Shown: one piece after another, positions 56,274 through 64,000 of the stretch
Layout of the letters: each line of letters starts with the position of its first letter
Numbering within the stretch: the stretch's first letter is position 1
Assembly (NCBI GenBank): GCA_019828595.1
Contig: JAHQRK010000024.1
Span: forward strand, 62,001-126,000
Reading direction: 5' to 3'
Length of the DNA: 64,000 nt
Source: Aphanomyces cochlioides
Taxonomy: Eukaryota; Oomycota; Saprolegniomycetes; Saprolegniales; Verrucalvaceae
The notes under the pieces: generated by a model
The model's input: the letters and a program-made list of their open reading frames with translations, nothing else
The model's database searches: none
What the model was told of the DNA's origin: nothing
Translations under genes and position numbers: made by a program

Positions 56274-57030
56274 TTATGGCTCATTGTCGCTTAGATCACC
56301 GTTGAGTTCGTCATGCTCGTCTTGATATTCGTTGAGTGTGGCGATCACATCGTCGATTCCCCAATAAGCGACATTTTCATGCAAAAACATGTGAGCTTCA
56401 AAATTCGAAGGCAACAAACGGCCGCGTCTGTCACCAAGTGCATGCTTGGCAATCGAGAAAAATGCTCGCATAAATTGCTGGTAGGAAGCAAAAGCGACAA
56501 TCCATGTATGCGCTAGGAGTATCGTTGCGACGTTGGCGCTTCAACGCTTGCTCAGCCAACTCATTTCACCTGCTGTGGCAGGCGCATTTTCTTGCTCGCA
56601 TGTCCTTGCCACCAACTTAGAAACACTCGCAATTTCACCATCACTCATCAGGAATACTTCCCTGGATTGAATCTTGACCATTCCAGATTCAAAATCCGGA
56701 TAATACACAATATCAGCCAATGAGAACAAGCTATTAGAATTATCCGGATATTCAGAGATAATAAAGTCAAAGCAAAGACGAACTTGCTAGATTGTCATAT
56801 CGTCGGACAGTAGAAGCATTGTCGCCGAGTTGAATTCCTTTATAACCACTTGCAATTGTGACAATGCACGAAGTTGACGAGGACTTGGCATCAAATTCTC
56901 GATTTCCTCCATCTCCAGTTCCAGTATGAAAGGCCACGGCTCCATGAAACGCGACAGCATAGCGAAAGCTGAGGACCATCTCGTGGCATTTCGAGTCTTC
57001 ATAGCCAAACTTGTACGATTGCGCAATCGT
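56274..57030 (-). pseudogene. hAT-family transposase remnant
   Basis: Three pieces occur in different frames: TRNATRWSSAFAMLSRFME (about 56,980), YYPDFESGMVKIQ (about 56,690), and a dimerisation-domain-like end with FSIAKHALGDRRGRLLPSNF then FLHENVAYWGI (about 56,460-56,370). The order and motifs match the C-terminal half of hAT transposases found in oomycete and fungal genomes. Frameshifts and gaps make it inactive. Confidence 0.7.
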
Positions 57031-57349
57031 CCAACAACAGAAAATTTTCTTAATTACTTACCTATATCAGGGGTTACACGAAACAAATGCGAAACACTGT
57101 CTTTTTGTATTGAAATATACCTCTGAGAACGAATGATGAAAGGATGTCGATTCCATTGCCGACAAAGTCAATCGAAATACTATTATTTTCGACCAGTCAT
57201 AAAATTGTCAGATAAAATTGTCGGATAAAATTGTCGTGTTTCCGATTTAATCTATACATGAAAAACTTGCCGAATCCGAATATTATTCGGATTCTGGAGG
57301 GTAGCAACCTCCAGAAGACAGAACGCACAACACAGACCTCACACTTCTC
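57031..57349. other. Spacer between hAT and pogo remnants
   Basis: No feature is recognised beyond short AT-rich repeats containing the motif ATAAAATTGTC near 57,200. Confidence 0.4.
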
Positions 57350-57574
57350 TTAGAGCTTACGAATACCGTCTACCAATTCATAAACTTCTTCGTCTAATAT
57401 GCCTGAATGCCGCCAACAATTAGCTATTGTGTCTTGACTAACACATTGCCATACCTCAATGGCCCACTCTAACGCTTGCAACAAACTGACATCGTGCAGT
57501 TTGTTCACAAGTGAGGCAAAATTTTCCTTGTCGACTTCGTCTGCCGTATCAAGAAGCAGCTCAAATTTGTCCAC
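57350..57574 (-). pseudogene. Pogo/CENP-B-like transposase C-terminal fragment
   Basis: The 74-codon remnant contains LQALEWAIEVWQCVSQDTI and NCWRHSGIL, matching the region after the last catalytic residue of DDE_1 transposases (helix with WxxVxxxTIxNCF-type motif). No catalytic residues are present. Confidence 0.6.
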
Positions 57575-58424
57575 AATGTCAGGAGTTGTTTCTCCTCAAT
57601 TGTGAGTCGTAATCGAAAGGCATGTTGTTACAAATTGAAATCAAAGTAGTGAAAAGAACTCCTAAAATCTATATTTGTGTTCATGCAGTAAACTATAATT
57701 TTATAAGGTATATTAAGTTTAAGTGGGTTCGTTATTTTGGGGGAGTACTGTATATTGAAGTTATTGGAGACCACGTGAGAGTTGAGATGCAAGATCGTGG
57801 TTTCAGAAAAACTACGTAGGTCTATGATTCTTTGGATTTGTCCGACCAACCCAAATTGTGAAGATAGTACTACGAGTACATGTATTTACAGAGGTTCATC
57901 CTCAACACTCGCAATAGAGAAACCAAACCTTTGAAAGTAAATAACTTATCATAAATCATTAAGCTTTCATCAGTTTAAATGAAAAATTTCATATCATAAA
58001 TAATTCCCTGTATAATCAAATACACTGCGGCTTCTTACAAACGGATAGAGGTATTCCTTTTGGGTAGACGGACAAGAGTAGTACTTTGAGAAGGAAAGGA
58101 CAATACTGTAAAAAATAATATCTCTACAAATTTAATTTCAAACGAAATATAAGTTTCCATAGTAGTGACTGGTTGGTTGTCATTTGTTGATTCTGGCGAC
58201 AATAGTGGGTGTCAGTTATGGCAGCATTTTGAAAATCATCTTGGCCATCTTCATTCATTGGCCGACCACCGACGTGCCAAGATGTGCGACTTTGCGTTCA
58301 TCTTCACATCTATTCAGTTCTAGAGTGAAAAGGACGTGTGGGGAATTATAGATTCAAAGAGTATAATTAGTTTGATTGGATACTTTGGACACCTCCCATT
58401 CTTTCGAAACTCCGAATTGCAACT
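57575..58424. other. AT-rich gene-free spacer
   Basis: No protein, RNA gene or element end is recognised. The last part is presumably the promoter of the Myb-like ORF. Confidence 0.45.
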
Positions 58425-59304
58425 ATGATGAAGGCCGTCTCCCAGTCCAAGGCCAAGGTTCAAAGCCAGCGAATTATGTGGACAAATGATGGCGTTCGAG
58501 GTGGAAAGACAAGTATGGCTATCTTGGTGGAGTGGCTCTCCAACGAAGCCAATTACAACCGGTGGAAAGGAGGAGACAAGCAGTCGGGCATGACAAAAGG
58601 CAAGCTTGCTGATGGAATACGTCAGTTGATGATCGACAATGGAATACGCCACCGAAAGGCCAAAGATATCATTCAAAAGATATCTGTGATAGAGTCGTCA
58701 TACAGAGACGCCCGAGACTGGCTTGAGAACACAGGCCAAGGAGTGGTGGATGAGGACTCAATTAGAAAAGAGATTACAAGGCGATGTACGTATTTCTACG
58801 AACTGGACGATGTCATGCGAGACCGACCATCATCGCAAGCTCTTACAACGAGTGATGACGTGGACATTAACAATGATGAGTCCAGCAACACCGAGTTTGA
58901 CGATGATGATAACGACAACTACTCCTTGCCCAAAGACAATACGAACAAAAAAATCAAACGTAAGGCAACGAAAACAAAACTCGACGAGTGGGCTGTGTTA
59001 GAAGCTCGTACATTTCAGCTCAAAGAGCAAGAGGTAGAATACAATTCCATCACTTCGTCACTCACTACGTCGTGATAACTTATAGATGAAACAAAAAAAA
59101 GATGAGCATGAAGCTAAACAGTACCTTGATGAAAGGCGTTTTGCAATCGAAGAACGACAAGCTCAGCTCAATATTCGACTTCTTGAAATCAAAAGAGAAG
59201 AAGCTGAGATGGAACTGCGTGTAAAGAAAGTTGATATGCGAAAGCGATTGAAGACGCAAGGGTGGACGACCCAGGAGATCGATGAAGCTTGCCCCATGGA
59301 CTAG
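58425..59304 (+). CDS. Myb/SANT-like DNA-binding protein of a PIF/Harbinger element
   Basis: Two exons (58425-59033 and 59086-59304, intron 52 nt GT-AG) encode about 275 residues. Residues ~28-110 form a Myb/trihelix-like domain (ILVEWLSNEANYNRWKGG, NGIRHRKAKDIIQKI, DWLENTGQGV). A Ser/Asp-rich acidic stretch and a basic patch follow. Splicing joins LKEQE to MKQKKDEHEAK and creates a long charged coiled coil, which supports the intron. PIF/Harbinger elements typically carry such a second ORF, whose product helps nuclear import and end binding of the transposase. The convergent transposase remnant at 59,443-59,962 fits. Confidence 0.72.
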
Positions 59305-59442
59305 CGTGTGATAAAATCAATACATGTATTGTTTAAAACTGTGATCCTTCTAGAAGCTGGCTTACAACTAGATCGCGTTGTGAGCGAGTTGTGTATTCAT
59401 CTCTACTATCGCCATTTGACAAGAAACAAACTTTGCAACCTC

Positions 59443-59962
59443 TTAGATCAGCATTGCAAAAACAATTTCTTTGCAATCAATCCATGACTTGGGTATACGA
59501 TCATTTTCGGTCAGGAGGATGTTGTGCAGTACACAAGCTGCAATGATCGTACGAATGAGCGACTGCATGCTGCGTTTGCCCTTGATAAGCTTTCTCATGC
59601 GCTTTAAATACTGGAGTGGGGAAGACATTTGAATGCTGGGACAATGCTTTGACATTCTTTGTAAGCAGAGTCACCTAAGAGATATTGATGTACGCCAAAA
59701 AATGATTCAGGCGACTTGTTTATCCTGCAATTTCTCCATACTCTATTGTCATGGGTGGATCCAGACCATCCAGTGTATATATCCAAGATAACTCCACGAT
59801 GGTCACAAATTACTTGTCCAGCCACAGCATAGCAGCCTTTACGTGAATAATAGTCTTCTCCATGGACTGAGGGCTTGAATTCAAGGGGGAAAAGGGTACC
59901 ATCTATAAAGCCAATGCAATCTCTAAAACCACACAAGTTCTCAATCTGGGAGGCAATTCTCC
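59443..59962 (-). pseudogene. PIF/Harbinger (DDE_4) transposase, truncated and frame-broken
   Basis: The N-terminal side reads IENLCGFRDCIGFIDGTLFP (first Asp in IDGT), YYSRKGCYAVAGQVICDHRG, GWSGSTHDNRVWRN (second Asp) and YLLGDSAY. After VPAFK the frame breaks and a block of about 30-40 residues with the third acidic residue is missing. It resumes as RTIIAACVLHNILLTEN. The upstream part is cut at about 59,960 by a perfect palindrome. It is partner to the Myb-like ORF on the opposite strand. Confidence 0.8.
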
Positions 59963-60020
59963 ACTTGTGTCAGTGATAAATAATGTGTCTCATTATTTAT
60001 CACTGACACAAGTGGAGAAT
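59956..60020. repeat. Perfect 30-bp inverted repeat (5-nt loop)
   Basis: 59,956-59,985 and 59,991-60,020 are exact reverse complements around TGTCT. The arm contains transposase coding sequence (codons for HKWRI), so it looks like an inverted duplication at a breakpoint between the Harbinger transposase and Crypton D. Confidence 0.9.
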
Positions 60021-60120
60021 GGCCACAACGAGCTTGGGTTGTCTCCAACAACGAAGCAAAGCTGTCTGGTGGTGCGGAAACTCAGGTAGACTAGTCATAT
60101 GTGGAGTCGACTCAAGTATT

Positions 60121-61334
60121 TTAGATCCATCCAGAGCGAATGATTATCCGGCTTTGTACTCTCCCCAAGCTCCAGCCAGCTCGTAGCCAAATGGCTAAAG
60201 CTGATGGACCTGTTGGGCATCCAGAAAGCTCTGTACTTACTCCTTTTCGAAAGGAATGACTACCAATATCACAGATTGAAAGACTCATAGAAATGAATTC
60301 TGCCTTGCACCGTTCTGAAGTCTTTGTCAGCCAGAGCGAGAATCGCTCCTTGGCGTTCTCGCCAAACACTAATGTAGTATATCCTTCATCACGTGGCGGC
60401 CTTGTGAATAGTAAAATTGCAAGGCTATAGAAACAGATAGCAACACGACTTTGACTAAACAATTATACCTCAAAATGGGACACACTTCAGGTGTTGATGG
60501 ATTGGCGAAGACATACCGAGGAAATGTCATTCTGCCTGCCTGGTCGTTCTTTGACAGGGCGTACTGGACAACAAGACAGTCTCCTACATTATCTCATCTG
60601 CATATCAAACTGTGAATCACCTACCAACCCAAGAAACATGCTCAAACCTAATTGATGCTGTCGAAATGGATCGAGCCATGAGATTCCAACAAAATATGAG
60701 AAAACAATGGGCAACCATGTGCGTATTGAAATCAGACGCGCCCTGTAGAGCCTGTGATGCTAAATATCTATATCCTATGCCATTTGGATCCATAAACTAG
60801 AGACAGGACTTCTCCATCTTACCAGCAATCGACATAGGACTTTTCCCTTCGTTTATTTTCAATTCTCCTTTCAACTTCATGCCAGCAATCTTTCTCTGGT
60901 AACCAGCGCTATAGTCTAAAGGTATCCATAGTTAAATGTTGCGAGAATGGGATATTACTTGCAAACATTTCGTTGATTTCCGCCGCGAGCTTGCAACCTC
61001 GCTCTTTATAGAGATACTTTATTGCGTTTTCCATGGCACTGACTGTGGCAAATGAGTTTTGCTGTGTTGGTACCATTTCTTCACCATTTCTAGAGCGTTT
61101 TACCGATATATAATTGAGAATGCCCTGGCATGCAGAAACATCAAGAGGCAATTGAATCCGTCCGTCCTGGACAAGAGATGGATGCTCAACTTGGAGCCAC
61201 TTGGCGAACCTGGCCAAAGCAGACTCATATTGCTCTCTCGTGCGCTTCACAACACGCATAGCTAGAACGTCATCGCCAGCTTCTGCTGTTTGGTCAGTCT
61301 CAGCCTCAGCCTGCTTCTTCACCAGAGCTCGCAT
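60121..61334 (-). pseudogene. Crypton-type tyrosine recombinase D (catalytic Tyr lost)
   Basis: Exons inferred on the minus strand are 61334-60959, 60915-60823, 60774-60625, 60583-60469 and 60424-60121, with GT-AG introns of 41-48 nt. Exons 2 and 3 are 93 and 150 nt, exactly as in Crypton A. Readable motifs are Arg in NLMARSIS, Lys in LSKNDQAG, HxxR in HSFRKG and Trp in RAGWS. Where A reads GRYIFEG this copy reads SRIIIRSG, so the nucleophilic Tyr is missing. The frame ends soon after at TAA, and the exon-5 GCR1_C region is absent. It is an inactive relative of A with conserved gene structure. Confidence 0.8.
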
Positions 61335-61822
61335 GAACTTTGGAGATATGGGTGGTTACTGTGAAATTTCATGCAGTAGAGCCACGAAACGTGTCCGGAT
61401 ATTACGTTTCGTAAAACAAATATATGTTCTCATATTAGATTTTTCATACAATTTCCAAGCTTATCGAAGACAACATATATTGGTTTCACGAAACAAATTG
61501 TTTCGTGTATCCCTTGTTATGCGGCATCAGTGTTTCGTGAAACATATATATTTTACTTTAACCCCCGGTTGCTACAGCTGTATTTAAAACACAACAACAC
61601 GTCACAGATTGAATAATTTGTCCGGAAAATTGTCCGGATTCATAGGAATGCCAAAGTGTCATTTTGATCTCTCGCAGAAGCAGAACCAAGAAGACAAAGG
61701 CATGATGGATACAGTAATTACAAATAGCTATGACTACAGTATTGTAATCCCTTGAAATACATGATACCTGTTGCATTTGCTGGAAAGTACCAATTGCGCC
61801 ACATGAACATGCCGAGGTAAGA
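61335..61822. other. Spacer rich in short palindromes
   Basis: No gene is seen. Palindromes built on TTTCGTGAAAC occur, for example CACGAAACAAATTGTTTCGTG around 61,489-61,509. Confidence 0.45.
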
Positions 61823-62070
61823 TTACAACTGCTCACCTCTCAATCCTCGCATTGCTTTGAGGTACTGTTTGATGCGCACTTCCCACACCCCTTCGATTCG
61901 CTGGGTGTGGGCACCATTGTCTGGATTCACAAAGTTGTTCGAATGGTTGACCCACATGTGGGTATACCCCATGTGCCGAAGCGATGGCGTGTTCGCAAGA
62001 GTATGGCGCTCGTTCGCCGATACATACGACGCAAATTTGTCAGACACAATATTGTCGATTTCATTCTAAA
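61823..62070 (-). pseudogene. Merlin/ISXO2-type transposase fragment
   Basis: A 74-codon remnant reads [20 protein letters not shown] followed by [20 protein letters not shown], the conserved C-terminal DDE region of ISXO2-like (Merlin) transposases. It matches the remnant inside the Merlin elements nested in Helitrons A-C, so it is probably a relative of their source family. No TIRs were identified here. Confidence 0.75.
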
Positions 62071-63367
62071 TTGTGAAAGGGGTGTCAAATGTATCGATTT
62101 TTCAAATCGATCAGCCAATCAGAATCGAGTATTTACCAAGTTCACGCAAAACACACCTATACACACGTGAATTTTATTTGGCCAATTTACCGTACTTTTC
62201 ATTTATACTTGACTTCAGTATGATGGAATCGATTTGGAAATGAACTCAATTTTGGTAGAAAAATACAAATTTGGGTGAAAAAGACAATAGTCGTTCCTAA
62301 TAGTTTATCAGATAATTAAAAACGGTAAAAATAGGTAGAGTGCCTACTTTGACAAATACGAAACGTGATCTAGGCGGAAGTGCCGACTTCAATGAATACC
62401 AGGCGTCTGGACATGACTCAGAAACTTTTGAAGCTGAGACTGCTTCAGCAAAGCCCACCAAGCGTCGTCAATGCGCAATACCAAAAGGAGCAGGAATTGT
62501 GAAACGACATTGGCGATCGATGGCGTTGGATATGTTGACGATTTCGTGAATCTGGACAAGAAGAGCTCATACAAATCATTACTGCGTTGAAAAGCAATGT
62601 AACGGTCGCGGGGTAGCGATGACGCTCAAAATACACGAAGGTCCTGGCGTTAGCTCTTCAGGGGTCGGATATCCTCGGTTGAACCAAGGACTAGCACAAG
62701 GACGGAAGTTAGAGTAGAGGTGGCATCGATTATTGAGATTAATGGAGCAGATTGAGAAGTTAGAAGGGAATGCAAGGCTATCCAAGGCTATAACCGACCG
62801 AGGGGAGATCTCGTGATGATCAAAAAGTGGTGGCTCCGTGGAGTGGTTACATGGAGAATAGTTAGGGTGAGGTCCTAAGAGAAGCTCGACACCTACAGTC
62901 ACAAGCCCCCTTACTGAAATTCGACCCTGTCGTCGAATGTAGAGATAGACGAAGGTGGAGAGCTAGACTTGATGTAGGTAGCCATGGTTGGTGATGAAAA
63001 GTCCAGGCGGTCGGATTGCAACATCGAGATGTAGTGAGCTTGCGTCTTTTGTTGATGCTGCAACTCTGGTGGCTTATTGTTTTCAGCCGGAGCAACGCCA
63101 GCAAGGGAGCAACGCTAGCAATGTCCCGAGGGCTCCACTCCACACAAGTCCGATATCCGTCGGGCAACATAATGTTCTCATGGCATGCCACGACTAGGTG
63201 CTTGGTCGTTCGTATCTGTTGAAAGGGTGACTCGGCGGGTACTACGCGAGTGACTTTGCACACATCAAGTGGGCCAGAATAAAATCTGTATGACAATTGG
63301 CCAATCGTAGTCAAGGTTCAGAGCAAGTTCGTTGGCCTGAGAGCTCAGTTTCCCTGGAATTGACTAG
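62071..63367. other. Unassigned region
   Basis: Several short ORFs on both strands (for example 62,862-63,314 minus and 62,340-62,549 plus) resemble nothing I recognise. A small palindrome (ATCGATTT/AAATCGAT) lies near 62,093-62,111. The right end may include introns or 5' exons of the gene at 63,368. Confidence 0.35.
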
Positions 63368-64000
63368 AGACGTCGAGACTTCATCGTCAAAAAGAATGTA
63401 TGGAGGCAGCCCAAGAAGTTCATCAAACCAGACAAGTATCACTCGGCCAAAGAGTCTCTGCGACGAATTACATGGGAGGGCCAGAAGGCCATTGAAGGTG
63501 TTACCCGAATGATGGAGGGAGCTCGCAAGCTTCAAGGTGAGGTCGAAACGTTTGAAGGCCGCGACGACTTCGCCATGGTCGAGCGGTTTTTAGACTGTTG
63601 CGCCAAGGTGGACGAGAAGAAAAATCGCGTCGCCCTCTACCGCCAGCACCTCGCCACCTTCATGCTTAATTTGGCAGCAGACAGGATGACGAGGAAGACG
63701 CAGACGAAGTCTATTCGATCCTCGATTCCGAAAGCGGTGAAAAGGTGTAAGTTGTAATAAACTGATGTTGTTGTGCCTAGACCCAGAGGGTTCCTCAGTG
63801 TCAAATTCGAGCAGCGATCTTGCACCACAGTCGAAGAAGAAGCGAACTGAAAGTCAATTGGGAAAATCATCTCGTTCCACGTGTATCAAAGGCTGGTCAG
63901 CAGGTCGATGGGAACAAGAGGAAAAGGAGCCACCTTCTCGAGTGTTGAATGGAGCTGAAGTGGACAACTTGATGCATTTTCCATTGCTGACGGAGGGCAT
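63368..64000 (+). CDS. Unrecognised gene, partial, with 34-nt intron
   Basis: An open frame follows a CTAG acceptor-like site at 63,364-63,367 and runs to 63,746. A canonical GTAAGT donor and CCTAG acceptor define a 34-nt intron (63,747-63,780). The frame then continues open to the window end. Without splicing it stops at 63,757. Exon 1 is rich in charged residues and helical (KKFIKPDKYHSAKESLRRI, EGARKLQGEVETFEGRDDF). Exon 2 is Ser/Lys-rich (SQLGKSSRSTCIKGWSAGRW). No domain is recognised. A retroelement or transposon accessory protein is as likely as a host gene. Confidence 0.5.

Noticed and set aside
62862..63314. 150-codon minus-strand ORF as a retroelement protease or gag
   Set aside because: No catalytic or zinc-finger motif can be seen; the composition does not support a confident call.
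1..64000. tRNA, rRNA genes, CRISPR arrays or bacterial operons
   Set aside because: No cloverleaf, rRNA signature or regularly spaced direct repeats were found. Introns and transposon types show a eukaryotic nuclear sequence.

Overview
This is a repeat-dense stretch of a eukaryotic nuclear genome. The evidence is GT-AG introns of 34-52 nt, eukaryote-type DNA transposons (Helitron, Crypton, PIF/Harbinger, hAT, Merlin, pogo/CENP-B-like), an LTR-retrotransposon piece, a secreted family-7 cellulase with a fungal-type cellulose-binding domain, and Crinkler-RHS-type (CR) P-loop NTPase/nuclease genes. CR proteins, GH7+CBM1 cellulases and Cryptons together best fit a filamentous osmotroph. An oomycete is my first guess and a zoosporic fungus my second; the sequence does not settle it.

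Layout. (1) 1-19,044 is a large inverted repeat. Arms 1-4,670 and 14,375-19,044 each carry the start of a CR2 pseudogene, a five-exon Crypton recombinase gene and a gutted GH7 pseudogene. The 9.7-kb spacer holds the two best host-type genes, a complete GH7-CBM1 cellobiohydrolase (8,446-10,050, minus) and a complete CR gene (CR1, 10,880-12,850, plus), arranged divergently. A CR-3'-end plus GH7 pseudogene unit is directly repeated (5,274-7,887 and 11,310-13,923). (2) 18,738-22,279 holds a CR2 pseudogene and a pogo/Tc5-like DDE transposase pseudogene. (3) 22,280-41,126 is an array of four Helitrons on the minus strand, joined head to tail with no intervening base; the rightmost (D) is full length, B and C are deletion derivatives, A is truncated. 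A, B and C each carry the same nested 753-bp Merlin-type element with 8-bp target duplications, and D has the empty site. (4) 41,391-49,687 is a second copy of the CR/GH7/DDE block (intact CR3, two GH7 pseudogenes, CR2, DDE), lacking the 3.2-kb Crypton segment found in block 1. (5) 49,688-62,070 is a patchwork of decayed transposons: three more Crypton-type recombinases, two PIF/Harbinger remnants, an LTR with gag-like ORF, hAT, pogo and Merlin fragments. (6) From 63,368 an unrecognised gene with a 34-nt intron runs off the right edge.

Genes that look intact under the standard code are CBH1, CR1, CR3, Cryptons A and A' (spliced) and the Myb-like PIF ORF. Almost everything else carries frameshifts, stops or deletions. 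Several breaks lie at homopolymer A runs, so some may be assembly errors. The apparent history is repeated co-amplification of a CR + cellulase cassette, gene conversion among the CR copies, and serial Helitron insertion at the 5' end of resident Helitrons.
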